From JAXDAY01 sp034679345 (lineage in GTDB: Bacteria > Eisenbacteria > RBG-16-71-46 > CAIMUX01 > VGJL01), in contig JAXDAY010000023.1 of the NCBI GenBank assembly GCA_034679345.1, positions 129,347-193,346 on the forward strand: a stretch of 64,000 nucleotides of DNA, in the 5' to 3' direction. Below the pieces are notes generated by a model that was not told where the DNA came from, did no database searches, and saw only the letters and a program-made list of their open reading frames with translations. Positions within the stretch are counted from its first letter, which is position 1. Each line of letters opens with the position of its first letter. Positions 9,698-18,598 of the stretch are shown here, one piece after another. The translations under genes were made by a program, and so were the position numbers.

Positions 9698-9830
9698 CTC
9701 CCCTCCTGGCGGCTTGCGGGCGGAACGATACCACGGCATCGAATCGAGGACCACCGGCGCGGTGGTGACCCTGCGGCCGGGCTCCGGTAGGATGGCTCTC
9801 GGTGAAGAGGACGCTGTCCGGGAGGAGCCG

Positions 9831-10376
9831 ATGCGCTCTGCGAACGATTGGATCCGCCTCCTCGGGCTATCCAGACACCCCGAAGGAGGGTGGTATCGCG
9901 AGATCTATCGAAGCGATGAGACGATCTCTGGATCGGCGCTTCCGGATCGTTTCGGCGCCGATCGCGCGATGGCCACATCGATCCTCTATCTCCTCGCCGG
10001 GGAGGAGTTCTCCGCCTTCCACCGTCTGCGCGCCGATGAGATCTGGAGCTACCATGCCGGCTCGGGGCTCGTGCTCCACAGGATCTTGCCCGGCGGCGTG
10101 CTCTCGGACGAGCGTCTTGGGATCGACCCGGAGCGCGGTCAGCCACCCCAGCGGATCATGCCCGCCGGCTGCTGGTTCGCCGTGACGGTCGAGGACCCGG
10201 CCTCCTACGGTCTCGCGGGATGCGTGACGGCCCCGGGTTTCGCCTTTGATGACTTCGAGTTGGGCGATCGCGAGCGGCTGACCGCGGAGTACCCTGCCTT
10301 GGGGGCCTGGATCCGCCGCCTGACCCGGGAATCCGGGAGGGGCTCTCCAGCGAGGGGATCTCCGGGGCAATCTTGA
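9831..10376 (+). CDS. cupin domain protein, DUF985 (Cupin_5) family
   Basis: A 181-residue single cupin. WIRLLGLSRHPEGGWYREIY, SILYLLAGEEFSAFHRL, DEIWSYHAGSGL and CVTAPGFAFDDFEL are the conserved blocks of the DUF985 family of small, soluble, RmlC-like barrels whose biochemical role is mostly unknown. ATG 9831 has GGAGGAG at 9821-9827. It is transcribed divergently from aroC across about 130 nt. The last 15 residues are Gly/Ser/Pro-rich and unlikely to be conserved. Confidence 0.88.
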   Translation: MRSANDWIRLLGLSRHPEGGWYREIYRSDETISGSALPDRFGADRAMATSILYLLAGEEFSAFHRLRADEIWSYHAGSGLVLHRILPGGVLSDERLGIDPERGQPPQRIMPAGCWFAVTVEDPASYGLAGCVTAPGFAFDDFELGDRERLTAEYPALGAWIRRLTRESGRGSPARGSPGQS

Positions 10377-10659
10377 GGCTCCAGGCAATCCTCCCTGGCT
10401 GACTCCAACCCCTGTAGTCGCCCGTTTTATCTGAAGTTATCGGTTGCGATGCCGATCAAAGTATGGGAAAGTCATTCCCAGCCCGGATGCGTTGGGCCGC
10501 GTGTCCGGGAACAGTCAGCATGGCCCGGGTTGATGTTGTTTTGATCTGGGAATTCTTTGGAAGTCAGACCAAGCCGCTTTCGTTCCGCGTCTTCGGCCCG
10601 ATCCCCCGGTTTCCCGAGCCAAAGCAATGTCGGTTTGTTCTCGTAAGGAGAGTTCTGGA
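10377..10659 (+). promoter_or_regulatory. long, A+T-richer leader before the RRM protein
   Basis: About 280 nt with no gene. Its base composition is visibly less G+C-rich than the flanks (for example around 10425-10460 and 10540-10580). Small RRM proteins in other bacteria often have long, temperature-responsive leaders, so a regulated 5' untranslated region is plausible. I could not fix a promoter or a defined fold by eye. Confidence 0.3.
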
Positions 10660-11001
10660 ATGGGTGCCAAGATTTACGTGGGTGGCCTGCCGTATTCAGC
10701 GACTGAGGAGCAGCTTGCCGATCTGTTCGCTCCGTATGGCACGGTCGAATCGGCGCGTGTGATCACCGACAAGTTCACGGGTCAGTCGCGCGGGTTCGGT
10801 TTCGTTGAGATGACGTCGGCCGAAGAGGCGAAGCGGGCGATCGCGGCCCTCAACGCCACACAGATGGGCGGTCGCACGCTGACGGTCAACGAGGCGCGCC
10901 CCCAGGAGCCGCGTCAGGGCGGCGGCGGTGGCTACGGTGGCGGCGGTGGCGGCGGTCGTCGCGGCGGTGGCGGCGGCGGTGGGAACCGGGATCGCTGGTA
11001 A
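10660..11001 (+). CDS. glycine-rich RRM RNA-binding protein
   Basis: A 113-residue protein with one RNA recognition motif (residues about 3-80) and a Gly/Arg-rich tail (about 85-113). RNP2 is KIYVGGLPY and RNP1 is SRGFGFVEM, both intact. Such proteins bind single-stranded RNA and often act as RNA chaperones, frequently induced by cold. The start ATG 10660 has AAGGAG at 10645-10650, 9 nt away; an upstream in-frame ATG at 10627 lacks a ribosome site. It is a monocistronic unit followed by the hairpin at 11027-11058. The GGCGGC-rich tail is a codon repeat, not a mobile repeat. Confidence 0.94.
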   Translation: MGAKIYVGGLPYSATEEQLADLFAPYGTVESARVITDKFTGQSRGFGFVEMTSAEEAKRAIAALNATQMGGRTLTVNEARPQEPRQGGGGGYGGGGGGGRRGGGGGGGNRDRW

Positions 11002-11026
11002 CAGCGGGATACTTCAGGGACGACAT

Positions 11027-11058
11027 GAGGGCCGCCATCCGTCAGGATGGCGGCCTTC
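11027..11058 (+). terminator. intrinsic terminator-like hairpin
   Basis: GGCCGCCATCC at 11030-11040 pairs perfectly with GGATGGCGGCC at 11045-11055 around a 4-nt loop (GTCA); three further pairs, one of them G-T, extend the stem to 14. A short pyrimidine stretch (TTCTC) follows instead of a long T run. It lies 26 nt after the RRM gene stop and should end that transcript. Confidence 0.75.
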
Positions 11059-11265
11059 TCGCATTCAGCGCGACCTCACGCTCACTGCTCCGTCATCGCC
11101 GATCGGAAGCCCCAAAGCGAGCGGGTCAACCCGGACGCCACAGCCATGCGCGAGATCCCTCCATCTCCCCACAACCAACGGATCCGACCTTGACCGCTCC
11201 CCCTCTCTGCCGCGAGATTCGAGGAACGCAGTTTCGGCCCAAGGCGCGAGCGAACTGGAGGAGAC

Positions 11266-13389
11266 ATGATGCGCAAGCCCATGACCGTCGACGATCTCTG
11301 GGCGCTGCCCCGCGTGGGGACGCCGATCCCCTCTCCCGACGGGAGCCAGGTCGTCGTCCCGGTGACGACCCACTCGATGGAGACCAATGAGGCGGCGACT
11401 CGTCTGTGGATCATTCCGGCGACGGCGCGCGAAGCCGGCAGCGGCGTCCGCGGCGACCCGGCTCGGCCCCTAACGGCGGCGGCATCCGCCGCATCCCAGG
11501 CGGCCTTCAGCCCCGACGGCAAGACTCTCGCCTTCGTCCGCAAGCCCGGCGGCCCGAAGGACTCGAAGTCGATGAACGCGCCGAAGCATCCGGACCAGCC
11601 CCAGCTCTACATCATCCCGCTCTCCGGCGGCGAGGCGGAGCGGCTGACCGACCTCCCCCTCGGGGTCGTCGATCCGCGCTGGTTTCCCGACGGGCGGCGA
11701 ATCGCGTTTCTCTCGCCCGTCTACATGGACGCCCTCACGGTCGAGGAGGCGGGCAAGCGCGCCAAGGCGATCGAGGAAGAGCCCGTGAAGGCGCGCGTCT
11801 CCGAGGATCGCTTCTACCGCTACTGGGACCACTGGCTTACCGACGGGAAGGTTCACCATATCTTCGTCCTCGACCTCGAGACGCGCGAGATGATGGATCT
11901 CATTCCGAGCTCGAAGCGCTTCTTCTCGCCCGACGACCCCGCGGGGCAGTACCGGATCTCCCCCGACGGCAAGGAGATCGTATTCGCCGCTTGCCGCACC
12001 GAGCCGCCCCACGATCCGCTCCTCTGGGGAATCTTCACGGCGCCGGTGCCCAACCGCGTCCGGGCCGGCGCGAGCGCGCGCCGCACGCGCGCTCTCACGA
12101 GCCGCTTCCCCGCCGACGCGATCCAGCCGATCTACTCCCCGGACGGCCGCTGGATCATCTTCGGCATGCAGCGCGAGTGGGACTTCTACGCCGACAAGGT
12201 GCGCCTGGTCGCCTACGACCGGCGCAGCGGAGAACACACGATCCTCACCGAGACGTGGGACCGCTCCGCCAATGTCTGGGAGATCACCCCGGACGGCAGG
12301 ACGATCCTCATCGCAGCCGATCACTTTGCCCGCACGGGCCTCTTCGGCCTCGACTTCCGCTCGGCCATCGTCAATCCGCGTCGCGCGAAGCCGAGGGAGA
12401 TCCTCCGTGGGATGGGCCTCGGCGCGCCGAAGATCGCCGGAGGATCGATCTTTCTGTCCGGATCGTCGATCCGGCAACCGCCTGAGGTCTTCACCTGCGC
12501 GATCGGCGCGAGGAAGCTCCGCCGACTGACCGGATTCACCAAACCCATCATGGATCGGATCCAGATCTCCGCCGTCGAGGAGGCGATCATCGAAGGAGCC
12601 GAGGGAGATCCGGTGCAGATGTATCTCGTGTATCCCCCCGGCGAGAAGCCCGTCCCCGAGGGACGGCGTCCCGCGCGGCGCTGGCCGCTTGTCCACATGA
12701 TCCACGGCGGTCCGCACGCCGCGTTCGGCGATGAGTGGCACTGGCGATGGAACGCGCAGACCTTCGCCGCCCCCGGCTACCTGGCCGCCCTCGTGAACTT
12801 CCACGGCTCGACCGGCTGGGGGCAGAAGTTCGCCGCCTCGATCCTCGGCCGCTGGGGTGACCAGCCCCTGAAGGACGTGATGGCCGCGACCGACTACCTG
12901 ATCCGCCGCGGCCTCGTCGACCGGCGCCGGATGGCGGCCACGGGCGGATCCTACGGCGGCTACATGGCCGCGTGGATCGCCTCCCAGACCGACCGCTTCG
13001 CGGCGATCGTGAACCACGCGGGCGTCTGCGACTTCCAGACCCAGTACGCCTCCGATGTCACGCAGGGTCGCGCCCGCTCCATGGGAGGCGAACCGTGGGC
13101 AAACGTCGAGGGAATGGACCGGTACAACCCGATCCGTTGCGCCGCGGGCTTCCGCACCCCGATGCTCGTCGTTCACGGCGAGCTCGACTACCGCGTGCCC
13201 GCCGCGCAGGGCATCGAGATCTACAATGTCTACAAGGCGATGAAGCTCCCCGCGCGGCTCGTCTACTACCCCGACGAGAATCACTGGATCCTGAAGCCAC
13301 GGAACAGCCGCCACTGGTACGGCGAGTTCCTCGGCTGGCTCGATCGGTGGATCGGAGCCGGTTCGAAGAAGGGCGGCCGCGCGAAGTAG
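11266..13389 (+). CDS. S9 family serine peptidase (prolyl oligopeptidase / acylaminoacyl-peptidase type)
   Basis: A 707-residue cytoplasmic-looking peptidase without a signal peptide. An N-terminal seven-bladed propeller (about 20-420, WD40-like blades such as SPDGKTLAFV and SPDGRWIIFG) precedes an alpha/beta hydrolase domain. The catalytic triad is visible: S562 in GGSYGGYM, D641 in GELDYRVPA and H673 in DENHW. S9 enzymes cut short peptides after proline or remove acylated N-terminal residues. GGAG-GAG lies just upstream of ATG 11266; ATG 11269 is an equally possible start. The next gene starts 8 nt after the stop, so they are probably co-transcribed. Confidence 0.95.
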   Translation: MMRKPMTVDDLWALPRVGTPIPSPDGSQVVVPVTTHSMETNEAATRLWIIPATAREAGSGVRGDPARPLTAAASAASQAAFSPDGKTLAFVRKPGGPKDSKSMNAPKHPDQPQLYIIPLSGGEAERLTDLPLGVVDPRWFPDGRRIAFLSPVYMDALTVEEAGKRAKAIEEEPVKARVSEDRFYRYWDHWLTDGKVHHIFVLDLETREMMDLIPSSKRFFSPDDPAGQYRISPDGKEIVFAACRTEPPHDPLLWGIFTAPVPNRVRAGASARRTRALTSRFPADAIQPIYSPDGRWIIFGMQREWDFYADKVRLVAYDRRSGEHTILTETWDRSANVWEITPDGRTILIAADHFARTGLFGLDFRSAIVNPRRAKPREILRGMGLGAPKIAGGSIFLSGSSIRQPPEVFTCAIGARKLRRLTGFTKPIMDRIQISAVEEAIIEGAEGDPVQMYLVYPPGEKPVPEGRRPARRWPLVHMIHGGPHAAFGDEWHWRWNAQTFAAPGYLAALVNFHGSTGWGQKFAASILGRWGDQPLKDVMAATDYLIRRGLVDRRRMAATGGSYGGYMAAWIASQTDRFAAIVNHAGVCDFQTQYASDVTQGRARSMGGEPWANVEGMDRYNPIRCAAGFRTPMLVVHGELDYRVPAAQGIEIYNVYKAMKLPARLVYYPDENHWILKPRNSRHWYGEFLGWLDRWIGAGSKKGGRAK

Positions 13390-13397
13390 GAGGCCTC

Positions 13398-14066
13398 ATG
13401 GCGGGTGAGAAGGCCCCCGCGATTCGCGGGGAGAAGGTGGCCGCGGCGACCGGCAAGAGCTGGGATCAGTGGTTTCGAATCCTCGACCGCTGGAAGGCGC
13501 TGGAGAAGGGGCACAGGGAGACGGCGAAGCACCTCCGCGAAGCCTTTGACCTGAGCCCCTGGTGGTCGCAGATGGTGACGGTGGAGCACGAGCGGGCGCG
13601 CGGCGCGCGCGATGCGATGCAACGCTCATCCGGCGCCTATGCGACGGATGTCTCGCGCACGATCGATTGCGGCATCCGCAAGGCCTTCGACGCCTGGCGC
13701 GACCCCAGGCGCCTCTCGGCCTGGTTCACCACGAAGGCGGAGCAGGACTTCCGCGTGGGCGGGTCGTATTCGAACGCCGACGGGGATCGCGGGAGATTCC
13801 TCGCCATCGTGCCGCTGCGGCGCATCCGCTTCACCTGGGAAAACTCCCGGCACCACAGCGGAAGCGAGGTCGAGGTTCGCTTCGTGCGCAAGGAGGATGG
13901 GCGCACCGTGGTCTACCTCACCCACGATCGCCTGCGCACGAAAAAAGATGCGGAGGATCTGAAGACCGCCTGGTCCTGGGCGATGGATAGCCTGAAGTCG
14001 TATCTCGAGACGGGCCGGCCGATCCCGCACGAGGAGTGGCTCGCCCGCAGGAGGAAGAAGAGATGA
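13398..14066 (+). CDS. DUF4287 plus SRPBCC/AHSA1 domain protein
   Basis: A 222-residue soluble protein made of two known modules. Residues about 8-70 (TGKSWDQWF, HLREAFDLSPWWSQMVTVEHER) match DUF4287; residues about 80-210 form an AHSA1-type START-fold pocket (IRKAFDAWRDPRRLSAWF, GRFLAIVPLRRIRFTWE, VYLTHDRL). AHSA1 proteins bind hydrophobic ligands or assist Hsp90-type chaperones; neither role can be read from the sequence. ATG 13398 has AGGAGG immediately upstream. The stop overlaps the next start as ATGA. Confidence 0.88.
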   Translation: MAGEKAPAIRGEKVAAATGKSWDQWFRILDRWKALEKGHRETAKHLREAFDLSPWWSQMVTVEHERARGARDAMQRSSGAYATDVSRTIDCGIRKAFDAWRDPRRLSAWFTTKAEQDFRVGGSYSNADGDRGRFLAIVPLRRIRFTWENSRHHSGSEVEVRFVRKEDGRTVVYLTHDRLRTKKDAEDLKTAWSWAMDSLKSYLETGRPIPHEEWLARRRKKR

Positions 14067-15325
14067 GGCGATGGCAGCTCGGCGCGTGTCTCCTGGCGGC
14101 GATCTGGTCCGCCGGTTGCGGCTCCTCCCGTCCCCCGGCGGCGAACCTCCTGAGCGAGGTGAACGCCACGGAGAAGGAGATCCTCGCCATCGATCCCGAT
14201 CCGAGCGGATCCGAAGCGTTTCGTGTCGCCAGACTCCAGCGCGACAGGGCCGTCCCGCTCGTCGAGAAGGGTGACGAGAAGCGCGCCCTCCCGGTCCTCG
14301 AGCGCAGCCTCGCCGGGATGCGCGAGGCGCGCGCCGTCGCCGAGCTTCGCCGCGCCGAGGCGGAAGCCCGGCAGTGCCGCGGCGCCGTCGAGGAGGCGAA
14401 GCGGCGCTGGGAGGAAGCGATCATCGTCCTCGAGCAGACCGAGCGGGTCGCGCGACGCGATGCGCCGCACGTCCAGCGGGAGGACCCGGAGCTGGAAGCC
14501 TTCGTCAACCCGACGAACATCTGGCCGGGAGTCCCCTACGGCGCCGACGGACCGACTCCGATCGAGTCGCAGCAGAAGGCCTGGGAGGAGTGGACGGAAC
14601 AGGCGCGCGCGCGCAAGATCGCGATCGCCGATCTCGAGGCGCGCTTCCGCGACCTCGTCGATCCGATCGCGAAGGGAGTCGATCGCGAGGAGCGCTTCCA
14701 CAGGCTGCATCAATCCGAGGGCGTGCTTCACGAGATGGTCCACCGGGTCCGGACGGCCGAGGCGCGCGAGACCTGCGCGCGGGGGACGCTTCTCGCCGCG
14801 GGCCTGGGGGACGCGCGGGATGAGGCGTTGCGCGCGACGCTCGATCTCGAACGCACCCTGCGCGACGACCTGCGCGCGGAGCTCGAGCGCGAACGCGAGG
14901 AGGCGCGCAAGCGTCAAACGAGCCTCTACGATGCGCTCAAGCAGATCGAGGGGAAGTACGCCCACATCACGCAGACCGCGCGCGGGGCGATCGTGAGCCT
15001 CGCCGACATCCTCTTCGACTTCGACAAGGCGACTCTGAAGCGCAATGTCGAGTTCAGCCTGGTCAAGGTCTCGACGATTCTCAATCAGTTCCCCGAGATG
15101 AAGATTGCCGTCGAGGGGCATACGGACAACATCGGGACGGCCGAGTACAACCTCGATCTCTCCAAGCGCCGCGCTCAGGCGGTCTACGAGTTTCTCGTCA
15201 GCCAAGATGTCGCCGCCGAGCGGATGTCTGTCGAGGGTTATGGTCTCACCCGCCCCGTCGCGGGCAATGAAACGGAGGAAGGCCGGCAGCGCAATCGCCG
15301 CGTCGACCTGGTGATCCAGGAGTAG
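14063..15325 (+). CDS. OmpA-family lipoprotein with coiled-coil linker
   Basis: A 420-residue lipoprotein. The signal peptide ends in a lipobox (WSAGC, Cys at about 18). Residues about 35-310 are highly charged and helical, with likely coiled coil in the Arg/Glu-rich stretches. The C-terminal 100 residues are an OmpA-like peptidoglycan-binding domain: LADILFDFDKATLK, EGHTDNIGTAEYN, LSKRRAQAVYEFL and NRRVDLVIQE. It should tether the outer membrane to the cell wall, as Pal does. ATG 14063 overlaps the previous stop (ATGA) with AGGAGGAAG upstream; a start at 14036 would precede the signal peptide with charged residues. Confidence 0.92.
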   Translation: MRRWQLGACLLAAIWSAGCGSSRPPAANLLSEVNATEKEILAIDPDPSGSEAFRVARLQRDRAVPLVEKGDEKRALPVLERSLAGMREARAVAELRRAEAEARQCRGAVEEAKRRWEEAIIVLEQTERVARRDAPHVQREDPELEAFVNPTNIWPGVPYGADGPTPIESQQKAWEEWTEQARARKIAIADLEARFRDLVDPIAKGVDREERFHRLHQSEGVLHEMVHRVRTAEARETCARGTLLAAGLGDARDEALRATLDLERTLRDDLRAELEREREEARKRQTSLYDALKQIEGKYAHITQTARGAIVSLADILFDFDKATLKRNVEFSLVKVSTILNQFPEMKIAVEGHTDNIGTAEYNLDLSKRRAQAVYEFLVSQDVAAERMSVEGYGLTRPVAGNETEEGRQRNRRVDLVIQE

Positions 15326-15332
15326 GACGACG

Positions 15333-15881
15333 ATGCCGCAGGGGCTCGATCCCTCCCTCGGTCCGCCGCGATATCGGCCCGAACGGCCGTTCCCGCGCTA
15401 CGCCTATGTCGTGGGGCTGGAGCCGCACCCGCTTCGAAACCCAGAGGGGCATAGCTACAATGCCCCCTTCGTGTCGGAGGAGATCCTCGATCCGCAGTTC
15501 TGGGTAGATTGCTCCGACTATCTCTACGGGATCGACCTCTTCAACTATGGCTACTACTGGGAGGCCCATGAGGTCTGGGAATCGCTGTGGAACGGGGCGG
15601 GGCGTCGCGGGCCGACGGCGATCTTCCTTCAGGCCCTGATCAAGCTTTCCGCCGCGGGCGTCAAGCAGCGCGAGGGGGTCGCCGCCCCGGTTCGACGGTT
15701 CTGCGTCGAGACGACGGCGCACCTGCTCGACCTGCGCGCGATAACCGGCGAGGATCGCTACGCGGGGCTCGAAATCGTCCGCGTCGCGGGGATGGCGCAG
15801 CGCGCGCTGCTGCGCGCCGCCGACGAGCCGGCGCCCGAACCGACCGTCTTCGATGAGCCTCTCCTGCCGAACGATGGTTGA
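15333..15881 (+). CDS. DUF309 family protein
   Basis: A 182-residue soluble protein. The core FNYGYYWEAHEVWESLWN with LQALIKLSAAGVKQREG is the helical DUF309 signature, usually around 100-150 residues; this one has an extra Pro-rich N-terminal ~60 residues. Function of the family is unknown. It begins 7 nt after the OmpA lipoprotein stop and its own stop overlaps the next gene. Confidence 0.87.
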   Translation: MPQGLDPSLGPPRYRPERPFPRYAYVVGLEPHPLRNPEGHSYNAPFVSEEILDPQFWVDCSDYLYGIDLFNYGYYWEAHEVWESLWNGAGRRGPTAIFLQALIKLSAAGVKQREGVAAPVRRFCVETTAHLLDLRAITGEDRYAGLEIVRVAGMAQRALLRAADEPAPEPTVFDEPLLPNDG

Positions 15882-17121
15882 TCTCGCCATCGTGGGCGCA
15901 GGGGCCGCCGGCCTCATGGCGGGAATCTGGGCCGGGCGAAGCGGACGGTGCGGCACAATCGTCGCCTTCGACGGCGCGCGCAAGCTTGGCGCCAAGATCC
16001 TGATCGCCGGCGGCGGGCGATGCAACGTCACGCACGAGCGGGTCGAGGCGGGCGACTTCAACGGGTCCTCGCAGAATGCCATTCGAAGGATCCTTCGACG
16101 ATTCGACGTCGAGGCGACTCGCCGGTTCTTCGAGGAGATCGGCGTGGAGCTGAAGCGAGAGGAGACGGGGAAGCTCTTCCCCGTAACCGATCAAGCTCCC
16201 ACCGTCCTCGATGCGCTGCTTCTCGCGGCGCGATCGGCGGGAGTGGAGATCGTCCATCCATGCCGCATCGTATCGCTCCAGCGTGTGAAGAGCGGATTCG
16301 AGCTGCGCGCTTCGGACGGGCGAATCTTTCATGCGCGGCGCGTGATCCTGGCCACTGGCGGGCGGAGCGTTCCCAAGACGGGCTCGGATGGCGGCGGGTA
16401 CGAGCTCGCCAAGGCGCTGGGACACAGCTTGACGCCGCGGATCGTTCCCGCCCTTGTCCCTCTCATTCTGGAGGAGGGTTCCCCCCTGCGCGCGCTGAGC
16501 GGCGTGAGCGCGCCGGTCCGATTGAGCGTGCGCGATTCCGGAGATCGGAGAGTCCGCGTCGTGGAAGGCGCGCTCCTCTGCACGCACTTCGGGATCTCGG
16601 GACCGGCGGTCCTCGACGTCAGCCGGAGCTGGATCCTCGCGCGCGCTGAGGACGGGGGCGCGCGCCTCACCGTCGACTGGCTTCCTTCGGAGACCCGGGA
16701 GGGCCTCGATGCCGGGCTGCGCGAGCTAGGCCCGCGCGGCCCGGCCCGCTTCCTCTCGGAGCGCATGCCGGAGCGGCTCGCGCGATTCCTGTGCGCGTCA
16801 GCCGGCGTCGATCCGGGCGCGCCGGGGCACATGCTAAGCCGGGATTCGCGCCGCCGTCTCGTCTCGGCGATCTTCGACGCCGAGCTGCCCGTGACCGGCG
16901 AGCGCGGCTTTGCCTACGCAGAGGCGACAGCGGGGGGCGTTCCTCTGAGCGAGATTCGCTTGGAGACGATGGAGTCCCGGCTTGCGCCCGGACTTCATCT
17001 GTGCGGGGAGATCTGCGATGTGGACGGCAGGATCGGCGGCTTCAACTTCCAGTGGGCCTGGTCGAGCGGGTTTGTCGCTGGGGTGAGTGCGTCGCCTGAG
17101 CCCAGTTCCCGCCTCGACTGA
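15874..17121 (+). CDS. NAD(P)/FAD-dependent oxidoreductase, HI0933/BaiN family
   Basis: A two-dinucleotide-binding flavoprotein of about 415 residues. The Rossmann motif VDLAIVGAGAAGLMAGIWA is at the N-terminus; the family marks GAKILIAGGGRCNVTH, LFPVTDQAPTVLDALL, VILATGGRSVPKTGSDG and the C-terminal DVDGRIGGFNFQWAWSSGFVAG are all present. BaiN-type members reduce steroid-like substrates in gut bacteria, but most members, including this one, have unknown substrates. ATG 15874 overlaps the DUF309 stop; an ATG 21 nt upstream is also possible. Neither has a clear ribosome site. Confidence 0.93.
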   Translation: MVDLAIVGAGAAGLMAGIWAGRSGRCGTIVAFDGARKLGAKILIAGGGRCNVTHERVEAGDFNGSSQNAIRRILRRFDVEATRRFFEEIGVELKREETGKLFPVTDQAPTVLDALLLAARSAGVEIVHPCRIVSLQRVKSGFELRASDGRIFHARRVILATGGRSVPKTGSDGGGYELAKALGHSLTPRIVPALVPLILEEGSPLRALSGVSAPVRLSVRDSGDRRVRVVEGALLCTHFGISGPAVLDVSRSWILARAEDGGARLTVDWLPSETREGLDAGLRELGPRGPARFLSERMPERLARFLCASAGVDPGAPGHMLSRDSRRRLVSAIFDAELPVTGERGFAYAEATAGGVPLSEIRLETMESRLAPGLHLCGEICDVDGRIGGFNFQWAWSSGFVAGVSASPEPSSRLD

Positions 17122-17497
17122 ACACCTCCGCAAGGATCCATGCGCTCCAGCGGACTCCTTCCGTGCGCTGTCACCGATACCCCGCCCGTATCCGGCCCCA
17201 TGTCGTCTTCTCGGTTGCCGTGGGGATGCATGGGTTGGGGTCGCAGTCGGTGTCGTCGCCGAGGTACGTCCCGCCCAGCGCCTCGCAGTCCTGGTGCGCC
17301 GCGACTAGGCACGAGTCATCCGCTAAGCGGCACGCCGCGGTCACCGGCGGCGTCCCGCATCCAGGCCCCGAGCACATCGATCAGCCCGCAGTCGACGCCG
17401 GTTGGAGTCGCGTAATCTGGTCTCCGGAGAACCCTGGGCGGTTCAGGGACAGCCCTCCGCCGCGCTGCGGAATCACTCCAAATCGAGAAGAACGAGG
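17122..17497. other. intergenic stretch holding a gene remnant
   Basis: About 375 nt between two convergent genes. The only recognisable content is the Cys-rich tail remnant on the minus strand at 17171-17377, listed separately. The rest shows no family similarity I can recognise. Confidence 0.5.
17171..17377 (-). pseudogene. remnant of secreted protein with Cys-rich WGRIRxxYR tail
   Basis: A 68-residue open stretch whose last 50 residues parallel the end of the protein at 26836-27534: SCLVA.HQDCEALGGTYLGD, then DCDPNPC and a terminal TTWGRIRAGYR, against SFLTAAECAALGGIYQGD, CDPNPC and TSWGRIRFLYR. A stop codon lies two codons upstream of its ATG, and a neighbouring frame (DCGLIDVLGAW) may hold more of the old gene, so a frameshift or truncation is likely. 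It lacks a signal peptide and is probably not functional. Confidence 0.55.
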
Positions 17498-18598
17498 CTA
17501 TGAGCTCGACTGCCTCTTCCGGCGCTCCCCTATGGCGCTGGCTGCCAGCATCGCGCGAAGCACCTTATCCGGTGTTATCGTGCCCGCTTCGTGATGAATA
17601 CTCGCATCCGGCGCACAGGCCTTCTCCGCGACGAGCATGAGCCTGTCCGGGTCGACGTTTCCGAGGCCGATGTCACCGAGTGTGGTGGGCAAGCCGACTT
17701 CCTCACAGAAGGAGAAGACGCCGTCCGATTCCGCCGTCGGGGAATCGGTGAGCTGAAGTCCGACCAGAACGCCGAAGGCCACCTTCTCGCCATGGTAGTA
17801 TGCGTGCGTTTCTTCGAGCGCGGTGAGCCCGTTGTGAATTGCATGGGCGCTTGCCAACCCGCCGCTTTCGAAACCGATTCCGCTCAAGAGTATATTCGCC
17901 TCCACAATGCACTCGAGGGCTGGCGTGACGATGTGCCGCTCCGCTCCACTCTTGGCGGCCGCCCCATGTTCAAGCAATGTGTCATAGCAGAGCCTGGCGA
18001 GGTTCAGTCCGGTCAGGGTACTGATTCCGCCGCACTCGTTTTCGGACTGCGTGTCGCTGCAAGACCTTGCCTCGAACCATGTGGACAGCGCGTCTCCCAT
18101 GCCCGCCACGAGAAACCGGACGGGAGCCCTGGCAATGACTTCCGTATCTACCAGGACGGCCGCCGGATTCGATTTTTGATAGAGGACCTCTTCGAAGACG
18201 CCATCCTCGGAGTACATCACAGCGCATCCGCTGCAGGGCGCGTCGGTCGACGCGATGGTGGGAACAACGACAACTGGGATACTCGCGCGGTCCGCGGCGA
18301 TCTTCGCTGCGTCGATTGTCTTCCCACCACCCATGCCCACAAGGACATCCGCGCTCTTAACACGGATAACGTCAGCCATTCTGGCCAGTTCTCGATCGCA
18401 GCACTCTCCCCCGAATCGTTCAACGGGCAACGAGTGCGCGGCTAGATCCATGCCGCCATGCGACAGAATGTCCTTGTAGGGCGTTGGCGAAGCGAGGACA
18501 AGGCCCCGCTTGCCGAACAGCTTGATTATCGAAGGCAATTCGGCAAGGGCGCCCGCGCCTTGAACATACTTACCCGGGAACAGGATCTTCCTGAACAT
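17498..18598 (-). CDS. gldA: glycerol dehydrogenase (iron/zinc-type alcohol dehydrogenase family)
   Basis: A 366-residue enzyme of the GldA group that oxidises glycerol to dihydroxyacetone with NAD+. NAD-binding GMGGGKTIDAAK (88-99) and PTIASTDAPCS are classic; metal ligands are D169 in GMGDALSTWFEA, H252/H255 in SAHAIHNG and H269 in HGEKVAFG. ATG 18598 has AGGAG on its strand. Codons ending in A or T are clearly more frequent than in neighbours, and it sits between a gene remnant and unassigned sequence, so it was probably acquired horizontally. No glycerol uptake or DHA kinase gene is adjacent. Confidence 0.93.
   Translation of the reverse strand: MFRKILFPGKYVQGAGALAELPSIIKLFGKRGLVLASPTPYKDILSHGGMDLAAHSLPVERFGGECCDRELARMADVIRVKSADVLVGMGGGKTIDAAKIAADRASIPVVVVPTIASTDAPCSGCAVMYSEDGVFEEVLYQKSNPAAVLVDTEVIARAPVRFLVAGMGDALSTWFEARSCSDTQSENECGGISTLTGLNLARLCYDTLLEHGAAAKSGAERHIVTPALECIVEANILLSGIGFESGGLASAHAIHNGLTALEETHAYYHGEKVAFGVLVGLQLTDSPTAESDGVFSFCEEVGLPTTLGDIGLGNVDPDRLMLVAEKACAPDASIHHEAGTITPDKVLRAMLAASAIGERRKRQSSS

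Noticed and set aside
10900..10990. GGCGGC-type tandem repeat
   Set aside because: It encodes the Gly/Arg-rich tail of the RRM protein, which explains the repeat.
11470..13314. 614-residue minus-strand open frame opposite the S9 peptidase
   Set aside because: Antisense shadow of a gene with an intact catalytic triad.
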